Shown here: positions 37,078 through 45,332 of the stretch, piece after piece
How positions within the stretch are numbered: position 1 is the first letter of the stretch
Layout: each line of letters begins with the position of its first letter
DNA from: Paenibacillus contaminans
GTDB lineage: Bacteria > Bacillota > Bacilli > Paenibacillales > NBRC-103111
NCBI RefSeq assembly: GCF_003285015.1
Contig: NZ_QMFB01000002.1
Span: 186,001-250,000, forward strand
Direction: 5' to 3'
DNA: 64,000 nucleotides
Notes under the pieces: model-generated
The model's database searches: none
Seen by the model: only the letters and a program-made list of their open reading frames with translations
What the model was told of the DNA's origin: nothing
Translations under genes and position numbers: made by a program

Positions 37078-37089
37078 CTTCTTCCCTTT
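37043..37089 (-). terminator. Intrinsic terminator or attenuator immediately upstream of bpsA
   Basis: Stem AAAGGGAAGAA / TTCTTCCCTTT extended by ATG/CAT, one G-U pair that is only possible on the minus-strand RNA, and eight U after it. It lies about 30 nt upstream of the bpsA GTG, so any transcript from upstream must read through it. Confidence 0.8.
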
Positions 37090-37177
37090 CGGGTTATTGA
37101 CTTGCGAGCGGCCTCTATGGAATTCCAGAAACGTCAAAATAGACGCGAAATTCCCGAAAAAAAGAAGCGCAAAATAA

Positions 37178-37388
37178 CAAAAACCGTGCATAAGAGCACG
37201 GCTTCCCGCAGTCAACCAGAGATATGGCGGATGCCCGTTGTTCTTAACTAATCGGCAATCTCAATCGCGCATGAACGAATAAACCATTCGGATCATGGAT
37301 TTTCTTCACGAAACATTTGAAATTGGCCGTATAAAATTAATTAGTTAAGAACCCACGCAGACATCCAAACATCCCCTTAATGAAATTA
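37178..37388 (-). ncRNA. Rod-shaped structured RNA (6S-like candidate)
   Basis: About 210 nt with its own consensus promoter and terminator. Closing helix GGAUGUCUG (37358-37366) with CGGGCAUCC (37229-37237), then GUUCUUAACUAAU (37340-37352) with its perfect 13-nt complement (37240-37252), then CAAUUUCAA (37317-37325) with UUGAGAUUG (37256-37264), and an apical CAUGA/UCAUG hairpin. The outer and inner helices contain G-U pairs that would be A-C mismatches on the plus strand, so the RNA is minus-strand. Size and rod shape recall 6S RNA; I could not confirm the family. It may also be part of the bpsA leader. Confidence 0.6.
37179..37201 (-). terminator. Terminator of the structured RNA
   Basis: CCGTGC-TCTTAT-GCACGG hairpin followed by five T on the minus strand, directly after the rod-shaped fold. 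Confidence 0.82.
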
Positions 37389-37394
37389 GGTTAC

Positions 37395-37423
37395 ATTATA
37401 TAGGAAAAAGGAAGCAAATTCAA
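37395..37423 (-). promoter_or_regulatory. Consensus sigma-A promoter of the structured RNA
   Basis: TTGAAT (37418-37423), 17-bp spacer, TATAAT (37395-37400). Predicted start near 37388, about 20 nt before the closing helix of the RNA. Confidence 0.82.
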
Positions 37424-37431
37424 GCGACGGC

Positions 37432-37474
37432 AAAAAACCGGCTATGCGTTCGATCCGCAAGCCGGCTTTTTTTA
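37432..37474. terminator. Terminator of the marR-mmpL operon
   Basis: AGCCGGCTTGCG / CGCATAGCCGG stem with T tracts on both sides (six to seven T), 10-50 bp after the mmpL stop. Bidirectional. Confidence 0.88.
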
Positions 37475-37482
37475 TACTCGCC

Positions 37483-40400
37483 TTACTCGGTCACGGTAAC
37501 CGATATGCCATGCGGCTCTTGGCGCTTTGCTTGTTCGCCTTCGCCCGTCCGGAAAGGCCACCAGTTGGCTGAGCCGAAGGTGCGCACCATAACCGGGATG
37601 AACAGCGGCAGGAAGACGACCGCATACAAGAACAATCCCGAAATGACGATGGTGGCGATTTGCAGAAGCGACATGACGCCGGATGGCAGCATCGCCGCGA
37701 ACGTTCCGCCCAGAATGACCGCAGCGGACAAAATAACGGTCCCCATATTTTTCATGGAAGCGACAATCGCTTCGCCGACGGACAAGTGCTTGTATTCATT
37801 GAACCGGTCCATCAAGAAAATACTGTAGTCTACGCCGAGCGCCACGAGAATGACGAAGGCGAAGAACGGCACGGCCCAGCTGATGCCGGAATACCCCAGC
37901 ATATTCACGAAAATAAGCTCGGCTATCGCCATAGACGTATAGTAGGTCAAAATAAGCGACAAAATGAGGTAAGCCGGCATAATGATCGAGCGCAGCAGCA
38001 CGACCAGAATGATCGCGATGCCGATCAGCATGAGCAAGACCGTCCGGGAATAGTCTGAATCGGAAATTTTCCCCAGATCGGAGTACATGCCGGTTACACC
38101 GTTGATGCCGAACTCTGCCTTCTCGAGCGGAGACCCTTTCGTTCCTCGCTCGACCGCAGCCTTGATCTCGTCGATTTTCGCCAGCGATTCGGTCGAATAC
38201 GGGTTGCCTGCGAATATGACGTCGAAGGTGACGACCTTCCGGTCTTGGGACATATACGTATCGAATACTTGCTGGAAGTCGGCGTTTTGGAGCGCCTCTT
38301 CCGGAATGAACCAGCCCGCCATCTTATCGTCGGGCGAAGCGGCGAGACCGCCCAAATAATCTTGAGCCGATTTCAATCCGCCGGATACCTCCGATAAGCC
38401 GCCTACGCTGTCGTTAAGTCCTTTGGTGAGCTGCGACAGCTGGCTGTCCAGCTTCGTGAAGCCTTGTTGAATTTCCTCCTGGCCGCCGGCCAGCTGCTGC
38501 AAGCCGTCGATCACCGACGGAATTTGCGCGACGATTTGCCCTTGGCCTGCCGCAGCCTGACCGATGCCCTGCTGCAGTTTATCCAAGCCCTCTACAATTT
38601 GGCCGAGTCCGCCCGCAAGCTGCGTTTGACCGTCCGCCGCCTGTGCCAGACCGCCGTTCGCCTGCTGCAGGGAAGGCCCGAGCTTCGCAAGCTCGGCGTT
38701 CAGCTGCTGCAAACCGCCGGACAGCTGCGCGATTCCCTGCCCGACTTGGCTCACGGTTGCTTGTGCGGCCAGGAAATCCGCATCCTTCGCAAGCTCCGGA
38801 TATTTGGCGGCAAGATTATCCATATTGCGCGAAGCTCCGCTTAGCGCCTGCGGCAAATCGGCCAGCCCTTTTTCGATTTCCGCGTATTTCGCGCCGAACG
38901 TTTCAAGTCCGGCTTCGATCTGCGAGTAGCCGCCGAGCAGCTCTTTGCTTGCTGCGGCAAGCTGCTCGGCGGATGCCTTCGCCTGCTCCAGCCCCTGCTT
39001 CAATTCGCCGGCGCCGGCCGTACCGTCACGCAAGCCCTTTTCAATTTGCTTCAAGCCGCCGGACAGCTCGGTTACACCCGATTTCAGCGCATTCGTGCCC
39101 TTAACAAGCTCTCCGGCCCCATCGGCCGCTTTGGTCAGCTCAGGCGCCGAGTCCGTCAGCCCTTTGCTCGCCTCCGCCAGCCCGTCGCGGATCTGATTCA
39201 AGCCGTCCGTGCCTTTGCCGAGCCCGTCGTCCAGCTGCTTGACTTGCTCGGTAACGAGCATATCCTTAAGCTCTTCGCCGACAGGACGCGTCGCGCTCCG
39301 CACGGCTTCGATGCCTTCGACTTTGCCGACTTCGCGGCTTATTTTCTCGATAAGCGCCAGCGACTCGGCGTTATCCATCGGCTTATCGCCTTTTATGACG
39401 ATTTTAGCCGGAAGCGATTGACCTGGGCCGAAGCTTTCGGAAATAATATTGAACCCTTTGACGGAATTGTAGCTGTCGCCGATTTCGTCCAGCGAGTTAT
39501 ATGAAAGCTTGCCGTCGTAAGAAAATAAGAGCGGGGAGACGATAGCCGCCACGATCAGCAGCGCTACGACCGGTCTTTTCCAAGAGAACCGCCCGGCTAA
39601 TCCCCAAATTTTGCTTTCGCTATGCTCCAGCGAGCCCTTGGACGGCCAGAACAGCTTCGTGCCCAGCACCGCCATGAAGAACGGCACCAGCGTAAAAAGC
39701 GCGATCAGCAGCACCCCGACGCCTACCGCAACAGCTGCAGCCGACTGATACAAAATAAAGGTCGAAAATCCGATGGACGCGAAGCCGACCATAACGGCGA
39801 GACCGGAGAAAAACACCGTTTTACCAGCCGTCCGGTAAGTTGCGCCGATCGATGCCCAAACGTCGCCGCGATGCGACAGCTCTTCCTTGAAACGGCTGAT
39901 CAGCAAGATGCAATAATCGGTTCCGATCCCGAACATAATCGCCACCATAAAAATTTGCGTGAAAGTGGACAGCGGAAAATCGAACCGGTCAACGAGAAAC
40001 GCCACGATCGACTGCGCGGACAAATAGCTGATGCCTACGGCAAGCAGCGGCACAAGCGGCGCGACCGCCGAACGGAAAACGACGAATAATATCGTCAAAA
40101 TAAACGCGACGGTAATAAGCTCGGTTTTTTTCAAGCCTTCCTGCGAGCTCGTCATCACGTCTTCATCGATCAAGACGCTGCCCGTGAAGTAGTGCTCGAC
40201 TTTAATGTTCTCCACCGCTTTGTAAAGCTGCTCGCTAATTTCAGCGGGCATGGCGACGGACCAGTCGACGCCGAGCAGCGCGATCACGGTTTTGCCGTCT
40301 TCGGAAACGAGCTGCTTCTCCAGCTCCTTCTGATTAAAATGCGACATAACGGACGTTACCGCATATTTTTCTTTCTCGGCCTCAAGCTTCTCCAGCCCTT

Positions 40401-40668
40401 GCTTTATTTCCGCAAGCTTGGATGCATCGAGACCGTTTTCGTCGTGAAACACGAGCACCGTATCCCCGCCGGAGCTTTTTTCTTCCCCCTGCTGATTCGC
40501 CTCGTGCAAAATTTGATTCGCCAGCGTGGACGAATAGCCGTCCGGAATACTGATTTGACCTTTATCCCTTACCAAATCGGCCATATTCGGAGCCGTGAAC
40601 ATCAGTCCCGCCGCCAAGGCGATCCAGGCGACCAATAAAAACCACCGCGATTTCAAAATCCATTTCAT
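37483..40668 (-). CDS. MMPL-family (RND-type) membrane transporter
   Basis: 1061 residues. One N-terminal helix, an extracellular domain, five helices (IMFGIGTDYCILLISRF carries the conserved GxxxDY), a very long extracellular helical region about 480-800 built from Gly-Leu repeats (GLxxI/L every 7-11 residues, as in YhgE/Pip-type proteins), and a second membrane half with LVALGVDYSIFLMDRF. The duplicated MMPL layout is intact. Members export lipids, peptides or drugs by proton motive force. It starts 3 bp after the marR stop, so it is in the same operon and likely MarR-controlled. Confidence 0.93.
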   Translation of the reverse strand: MKWILKSRWFLLVAWIALAAGLMFTAPNMADLVRDKGQISIPDGYSSTLANQILHEANQQGEEKSSGGDTVLVFHDENGLDASKLAEIKQGLEKLEAEKEKYAVTSVMSHFNQKELEKQLVSEDGKTVIALLGVDWSVAMPAEISEQLYKAVENIKVEHYFTGSVLIDEDVMTSSQEGLKKTELITVAFILTILFVVFRSAVAPLVPLLAVGISYLSAQSIVAFLVDRFDFPLSTFTQIFMVAIMFGIGTDYCILLISRFKEELSHRGDVWASIGATYRTAGKTVFFSGLAVMVGFASIGFSTFILYQSAAAVAVGVGVLLIALFTLVPFFMAVLGTKLFWPSKGSLEHSESKIWGLAGRFSWKRPVVALLIVAAIVSPLLFSYDGKLSYNSLDEIGDSYNSVKGFNIISESFGPGQSLPAKIVIKGDKPMDNAESLALIEKISREVGKVEGIEAVRSATRPVGEELKDMLVTEQVKQLDDGLGKGTDGLNQIRDGLAEASKGLTDSAPELTKAADGAGELVKGTNALKSGVTELSGGLKQIEKGLRDGTAGAGELKQGLEQAKASAEQLAAASKELLGGYSQIEAGLETFGAKYAEIEKGLADLPQALSGASRNMDNLAAKYPELAKDADFLAAQATVSQVGQGIAQLSGGLQQLNAELAKLGPSLQQANGGLAQAADGQTQLAGGLGQIVEGLDKLQQGIGQAAAGQGQIVAQIPSVIDGLQQLAGGQEEIQQGFTKLDSQLSQLTKGLNDSVGGLSEVSGGLKSAQDYLGGLAASPDDKMAGWFIPEEALQNADFQQVFDTYMSQDRKVVTFDVIFAGNPYSTESLAKIDEIKAAVERGTKGSPLEKAEFGINGVTGMYSDLGKISDSDYSRTVLLMLIGIAIILVVLLRSIIMPAYLILSLILTYYTSMAIAELIFVNMLGYSGISWAVPFFAFVILVALGVDYSIFLMDRFNEYKHLSVGEAIVASMKNMGTVILSAAVILGGTFAAMLPSGVMSLLQIATIVISGLFLYAVVFLPLFIPVMVRTFGSANWWPFRTGEGEQAKRQEPHGISVTVTE

Positions 40669-40671
40669 CGG

Positions 40672-41130
40672 TTATGCCTTCCCTCCGTCCTTCAGTAAAA
40701 TCTCCGCCAGCTTCTCGTAGCTGGAGATGAACGTTTCGATTTCCTCTTCCGTAAAATGCCCCAAGTATGGAGCGAGCACGTCATTGATTCCTGCGTCACT
40801 CGCCTTTTGAAGCACTTTGCCTTCTTCGGTCAACCGCAAGTAGACAAGCCGCCGATCCTTGCTGTCCCGATCACGCACAAGCAAGCCTTTGCTTTCCAAG
40901 CGCGTAATGATTGCCGTTATGGCGCTTTTGCCTACGCAAAAAATATCGGCAAGCTCGGTAGAGGTGCATGAAGCATGATTATGAATGTAATGCAAAATGG
41001 ACAGCTGCTCGATCGTTAAGTCGCTGCCGATATTTTCCCGAATTGTCGCATTGATCCGTTTATTGACGGTGAATGAGGCTTCCATGTATCGCTCTATCCA
41101 TTGCTGCAGCTTATCGGCCTTCAAGCGCAT
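40672..41130 (-). CDS. MarR-family transcriptional regulator
   Basis: 152 residues, MarR winged helix (TIEQLSILHYIHNHASCTSTELADIFCVGKSAITAII) and wing DRDSKDRRLVYLRLTEEG. AAGGAGGAG five bases before ATG 41130 decides the start; an in-frame 41199 start is rejected. First gene of the marR-mmpL operon; three 16-bp-spaced TGAACT boxes overlap its promoter and are a likely autoregulatory site. Confidence 0.94.
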   Translation of the reverse strand: MRLKADKLQQWIERYMEASFTVNKRINATIRENIGSDLTIEQLSILHYIHNHASCTSTELADIFCVGKSAITAIITRLESKGLLVRDRDSKDRRLVYLRLTEEGKVLQKASDAGINDVLAPYLGHFTEEEIETFISSYEKLAEILLKDGGKA

Positions 41131-41230
41131 TTCTCCTCCTTCTCGCCCGATTTTACAAATTGTATGCGGAGCGCTCACCTTCAGAACCGTTCGATCCATG
41201 AATAGTTGAATCCGGATACCGTTTCATGAT

Positions 41231-41268
41231 TGAACTGTTCTACATGTGAACTATTTAATAATTGAACT
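41231..41268. promoter_or_regulatory. Three TGAACT direct repeats, period 16 bp (candidate MarR operator)
   Basis: TGAACT at 41231, 41247 and 41263, each start exactly 16 bp apart; the last overlaps the -10 of the marR promoter. A GTTC-N7-GAAC inverted repeat (41237-41251) is embedded. Binding would block transcription of marR-mmpL. Confidence 0.6.
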
Positions 41269-41294
41269 ATATCTTAAGCGAATGGCTGCGTCAA
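41266..41294 (-). promoter_or_regulatory. Promoter of marR-mmpL
   Basis: TTGACG (41289-41294), 17-bp spacer, TATAGT (41266-41271) on the minus strand. Confidence 0.75.
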
Positions 41295-41343
41295 TCGGAT
41301 ATTGACGCCGTTTAGCATTTTATCGATGTAATCACAATTATGA

Positions 41344-41372
41344 TTGAAAAAATCAAATAAATGATTTAAAAT
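41344..41372 (+). promoter_or_regulatory. Promoter of the SIS gene
   Basis: TTGAAA (41344-41349), 17-bp spacer, TAAAAT (41367-41372). Confidence 0.72.
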
Positions 41373-41391
41373 TGCATTATTACATTGCAAT
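41371..41391. promoter_or_regulatory. Inverted repeat over the SIS transcription start (candidate operator)
   Basis: ATTGCA-N9-TGCAAT overlaps the end of the -10 and the predicted start point, the usual place for a repressor site. The cognate regulator is not identified. Confidence 0.45.
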
Positions 41392-41434
41392 ACCTTTACT
41401 ACACGACATTTGAATGATGAGGAGGCCCCCATTC

Positions 41435-42478
41435 ATGAGCTTAACCTATAGTGAAATTAAGCAGCAGTATGCTGCATTGCAGCAAACGTACGATTATATG
41501 CTGTCCAAAAGATCGGCGATTAGCGATTTCGCCCGCGCGCAATCCGCGACATCCATTGCATTCGTCGGCTGCGGCTCCAGCTACACCCTGAGCGAGTCCG
41601 CCGCTTTCTCCGTTCGCCTGCGCGCAGGTCTTTCCGCCATCGCGCTTGCCGGCGGCGATCTGATGCTGAATCCCAAGCGTTATCGCCCTCTGCTTGAGAA
41701 CACGCTGCTTGTAGCGCCTTCCCGTTCGGGAAGCACCAGCGAAGTCGTGGAAGCCGTACGTCTCATTCAAGAAGATAAACATGTGCCGGTTCTGGCGCTT
41801 TCCTGCGTTACCGACTCGCCTCTTTCCAAAAAAGCCGATTTCGCTCTAGAGCTTCCTTGGGCGTTCGACCACAGCGTTTGCCAAACGCGGACGGTTACCA
41901 ATCTCTACGTGGCCAACCTGCTGATTGCGGCATTCCTTGGAAACGACGAGGCGTTGATCACCGACATCGGCAAAGCGATCTCCCAAGGCGAAGCGTATAT
42001 GGCCCGCGTGGAGCAATCGATTCGTGAAACGGCCGATTTCGAATGGTCCCACGCCGTCGTACTCGCGGATGGCGAGCTGCAAGGGCTTGCTGCGGAAGGC
42101 GCGATCGCGCTGACCGAAATCGCTAAAGTTCAAGCGCACTCGCACCATCTGTTGGACGTCCGCCACGGACCGATGGTAACCGTAGGACCGGATTCGCTCG
42201 TGATCGCCGTGCTGACGGAAGACGGCGCAGGACATCAGCGCAAGCTGATGCAGGACATCCGCGGCCGCGGCGCGAAAATTATCGCCTTCGGCGACCGTGC
42301 GGCAGGCGTGCCCGTAGAGGACGTCGATCTCGCGGTTGTGACGGATACGGAGCTGGACATTGCCGCTCAAGGCATACCGTTCATTTTCATCCCGCAAATC
42401 GTTGCTTTGGTGAGCGCGGCGCGTAAAGGCTTCAACCCGGATCAGCCGGACGGCCTTACCGCTTGGGTCAAGCTATAA
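41435..42478 (+). CDS. SIS-domain sugar isomerase/aldose-ketose protein
   Basis: 347 residues, two SIS domains: FVGCGSSYTLSESAAF and VAPSRSGSTSEVVEAV in the first, LLDVRHGPMVTV and LTEDG in the second. This is the isomerase half of GlmS without the glutaminase domain, as in AgaS or FrlB-type deglycases acting on phosphosugars. GGAGG nine bases before ATG 41435. No transporter, kinase or GntR gene is beside it, so the substrate cannot be fixed. Confidence 0.88.
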   Translation: MSLTYSEIKQQYAALQQTYDYMLSKRSAISDFARAQSATSIAFVGCGSSYTLSESAAFSVRLRAGLSAIALAGGDLMLNPKRYRPLLENTLLVAPSRSGSTSEVVEAVRLIQEDKHVPVLALSCVTDSPLSKKADFALELPWAFDHSVCQTRTVTNLYVANLLIAAFLGNDEALITDIGKAISQGEAYMARVEQSIRETADFEWSHAVVLADGELQGLAAEGAIALTEIAKVQAHSHHLLDVRHGPMVTVGPDSLVIAVLTEDGAGHQRKLMQDIRGRGAKIIAFGDRAAGVPVEDVDLAVVTDTELDIAAQGIPFIFIPQIVALVSAARKGFNPDQPDGLTAWVKL

Positions 42479-42565
42479 TCGTCCAATACATGTATGGGGC
42501 TGTCCCAATAGTCCCTTTCGAAATTTTCGGTCCACGCTTCCTACGTGAATTCGTTTAACACAAAG

Positions 42566-42606
42566 AACCTTCATCTCCACTTGCCTAGTGGTTTGAAGGT
42601 TTTTTT
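42566..42606 (+). terminator. Terminator of the SIS gene
   Basis: AACCTTCA...CCACT / AGTGG...TGAAGGTT stem followed by seven T, about 90 bp after the stop. Confidence 0.85.
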
Positions 42607-42724
42607 GCATCATTTGAGGGTGCGCTCACTTGACTCCCTTTTGGGACACCCTCTTTTTTTACATCGTATCGGTGATATACAAAATGCCTGTCGAACCGCA
42701 CTGACGAGGGAACGACTCACCCGG

Positions 42725-43816
42725 TCATTCCTCTCCGCTGCCGATCCGTTTCGCCCGAAGCAGATACAGCCTGTACAGGTATTCGGCTATTACTTTGACG
42801 ATCGCAAATGTGGGCACGGCCAGAAACATGCCTAGCAGTCCGCCGAAGCTTCCCGCAACGAGCAGAAGCAAAATGATGGTTAGCGGGTGAATATTTAATT
42901 TTTTACCCATTATTTGCGGAGATAGGATGTTGCTTTCGATTTGTTGAGCGATTATTACGACAATGAGCATCTGTACGAGCATCGACGGAGAGTCGATAAA
43001 GGCCACGATAATGGACGGTATGATACCGATGAACAACCCCACATACGGGATCAAATTCAGCACCATGGCGCAGATGGCGAGAATAAACGTATATTCCATG
43101 CCGATGATCGAATAGCCGACGGCAAGAAGGACGCCCAGGCAAAAACTCACCAGAACCTTGCCTTGCAAATAAGCGCTGAGTACATTGTCCATCTCCCGTA
43201 GCAGTGCTATGCCGTCTTCGTCCCGATCATTCGGAAGAAGACGAAGAAGAACGCCAGGCACTTTTTCCCCTTCGCTAAGCATGTAGTAAAGGATGAAAGG
43301 CACGGTTGTCAAAATAATAAAAATATTGGTCAGAAACGCGATGATGCTTTGGACCGAATTAAGCGCGGATGCCATCGCACGATTTAAGTAATCGCCGATG
43401 TTTGAAGTCCAGTCAGGCTGGTTTTGCTGCAAATACCGGGCGATCCATTCATTTTTTTCCAGATTGTTGACTTGATTCTGAACGGATTCGATCAAATTAG
43501 GCGCATTCGCGATGAGGGAACGGAACTGATTCGCAATCGTCGGACCCGCCAATACGAAGAGCAACGCAATGAATCCTAAACCGGCGAGATAAACGAGCAG
43601 AATCGACAGCGCTTTGGGCGCCTTAAGACGCGTGAGGCCTTTCACGACCGGGCGAAGAATATAGTATAGGATTCCCGAGACGAAAATCGGAAAAAACAGC
43701 GTTCTGAAGACGATCCCAAGCGGGCGGAACAAGAAATCTACCTTTGATGCCAAAAATACGATGAGAAGAATAAGTGCGATACCATACCCGACTCTGAAGT
43801 ATTTGCCCTGCGGCAT
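42725..43816 (-). CDS. AI-2E family transporter (UPF0118 permease)
   Basis: 363 residues with about eight membrane helices. N-terminal paired helices, a central soluble stretch NLIESVQNQVNNLEKNEWIARYL, and the C-terminal segment VLNLIPYVGLFIGIIPSIIVAF with the typical PYxG motif. AGGTG five bases before ATG 43816 sets the start. Family members include TqsA-type exporters and Na+/H+ antiporters; substrate unknown. Single-gene unit. Confidence 0.9.
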   Translation of the reverse strand: MPQGKYFRVGYGIALILLIVFLASKVDFLFRPLGIVFRTLFFPIFVSGILYYILRPVVKGLTRLKAPKALSILLVYLAGLGFIALLFVLAGPTIANQFRSLIANAPNLIESVQNQVNNLEKNEWIARYLQQNQPDWTSNIGDYLNRAMASALNSVQSIIAFLTNIFIILTTVPFILYYMLSEGEKVPGVLLRLLPNDRDEDGIALLREMDNVLSAYLQGKVLVSFCLGVLLAVGYSIIGMEYTFILAICAMVLNLIPYVGLFIGIIPSIIVAFIDSPSMLVQMLIVVIIAQQIESNILSPQIMGKKLNIHPLTIILLLLVAGSFGGLLGMFLAVPTFAIVKVIAEYLYRLYLLRAKRIGSGEE

Positions 43817-43923
43817 GCGTTCACCTTCCCAAAAGAATGTCATGCATCATTAATTCTTCTTACCAGTCGGCAACTCCTGTCTGGCGCCGAAAAACATCAC
43901 ATAGTGTGACGTTTATTTCGGTC

Positions 43924-43960
43924 AAAAAAAACGAGCGTTCCCCCGAAGGAGACCGCTCTT
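43924..43960 (-). terminator. Terminator of the ECF sigma operon
   Basis: AGAGCGGTCTCC-TTCG-GGGGAACGCTC hairpin with a run of eight T on the minus strand, about 70-105 bp after the last gene of the operon. Confidence 0.85.
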
Positions 43961-44030
43961 CCCTAATATTGCTCATAAAGCCGATATTCGATTGCATCCA
44001 TAGTAATTAAGCTGAATTGCCGTATTTCCG

Positions 44031-44426
44031 TTAACGGGCGGTCTGTCTCAAGGGGAAACGGGCGGCATCGCTCTCTGTAGCGGCAGCTTCCGCCGCACCC
44101 GCGCGTGCCTGCTTGCGAAGCAGCAGCTGCTGCTTCTCGCTAATCGACGCCTTAATGGCAGCCGCTTTGACAAGCTTATGCCTTTGACTTTCCGGCCCGT
44201 CGAAAAACCGGTCGTCTCGAGCCAGCTCAAGCAGGGCGCAGCGGGCTGCCCGAACTGCCGCATCCTCTATATGAAGCAAATAGTATGCTACCCTGTAACA
44301 GGTAATCTCCGCTTCCTCCAGCGCCGTTCTTTCCATCTCCGCCAACAGGCGGTTTTTCTCCCGCTCCTCGCCCACGCTCAGCCACCCCCGTTTCCCTTCG
44401 ATAGTATTAACGAAGGTTTGCGGCAT
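44031..44426 (-). CDS. Hypothetical protein, third gene of the ECF operon
   Basis: 131 residues, no signal or membrane segment, rich in Ala, Glu and Arg. The stretch EITCYRVAYYLLHIEDAAVRAARCALLELARDDRFF is helical and recalls the packing of sigma region 2, but homology is not established. Starts 27 bp after the anti-sigma gene and before the operon terminator. Its ribosome site (AAGGAA) is unusually close to the ATG, so the true start may lie inside. Confidence 0.6.
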   Translation of the reverse strand: MPQTFVNTIEGKRGWLSVGEEREKNRLLAEMERTALEEAEITCYRVAYYLLHIEDAAVRAARCALLELARDDRFFDGPESQRHKLVKAAAIKASISEKQQLLLRKQARAGAAEAAATESDAARFPLRQTAR

Positions 44427-44453
44427 TTCCTTACGCTTTTAAAAAAACTTTTT

Positions 44454-45332
44454 TTATTTCATCGAATTGACAAGCTTCATCGTCGCTTCTTCCCCGACGG
44501 ATGACGTAATCTCGTAATATGCCTCATGGGTGCTCCACTCCAAACGAACGGTACGTTTGGTCACGATCAATACGCCCTTGCTGCCGAATACTTTCACGTC
44601 CTTCACCTCAGGCTGTTCTCCGCTGAACGAACCGAAAGTGGTCGCCCTCTCGCCCACTATTTTCGACTCCCTGATCATGATGAAGCCGGCAGCGTCGGTT
44701 TCTCTGCTTCGGTAGTTCAGCATAGCCATATCCGGCTTCTTATCCGGCATATTGTATATCTCGACGGATGTAAGCTCAAAGCCCTCAGGCAGCTCTGTAG
44801 GCGCCAAGAATGGAAAATCGAGTTCCTTGCGTGCTTGCTCGATCGTCGTTTTGACGGGTTTGTACTCGATCTCGCCCCCTTCCGACGGATTTGGCGACAG
44901 AGGCGGATTCGGGATCGGCGGCGGCGCGCCGTCGGATGATCCCGAGCTGACGGAACCGTATCGGTCTTCTTCCGGAGGCGGCGCCGTCAAAGCTTTCGAT
45001 TCGTCCCGGTCATTCCGTTTGAACGTAATGTTCACGACGCCGTCCTTCGTTTTATTCACCACAAGGGAATAAAGACTTGTCACAGCAAAAACCGGATTAA
45101 TCGTGCCTGCGGCAATGCATATGAAAACAACCATCGATGCTGCGGCTGTCCCCAATCTGCCGATCCTGCGCCAATTGCGGCGGCGGCGCTTCTCTTCCAA
45201 ACGTTTTTGCATGCTCTGCCAGGCCTCTTCATGGTCGGGAACGGGAATGCTGTCGAACGCGCTGCGCAGCGCCTCGGCCAATGCCGCATCCGTCTCATCC
45301 CGCTCTTGCGGTTTTTGCGGCTGTTGCGTCAT
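44454..45332 (-). CDS. Anti-sigma factor, DUF4367-type, single membrane helix
   Basis: 292 residues. Cytoplasmic N-terminus (about 1-55, LAEALRSAFDSIPVPDHEEAWQ), membrane helix about 65-85 (AAASMVVFICIAAGTINPVFA), a Pro/Ser-rich extracellular linker (PPPIPNPPLSPNPSEGG), and a C-terminal DUF4367-like sensor. Its ATG overlaps the sigma gene stop (ATGA) with GGGGGG upstream, the usual arrangement for a sigma/anti-sigma pair. Probably holds the sigma factor at the membrane until an envelope signal releases it. Confidence 0.86.
   Translation of the reverse strand: MTQQPQKPQERDETDAALAEALRSAFDSIPVPDHEEAWQSMQKRLEEKRRRRNWRRIGRLGTAAASMVVFICIAAGTINPVFAVTSLYSLVVNKTKDGVVNITFKRNDRDESKALTAPPPEEDRYGSVSSGSSDGAPPPIPNPPLSPNPSEGGEIEYKPVKTTIEQARKELDFPFLAPTELPEGFELTSVEIYNMPDKKPDMAMLNYRSRETDAAGFIMIRESKIVGERATTFGSFSGEQPEVKDVKVFGSKGVLIVTKRTVRLEWSTHEAYYEITSSVGEEATMKLVNSMK

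Larger units (their letters stand above)
41131..41434. promoter_or_regulatory. Divergent control region of marR-mmpL and the SIS gene
   Basis: About 300 bp, AT-rich, no gene. Contains two near-consensus sigma-A promoters pointing apart, a TGAACT triple repeat at the marR promoter, and an inverted repeat at the SIS promoter start point. Confidence 0.75.
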
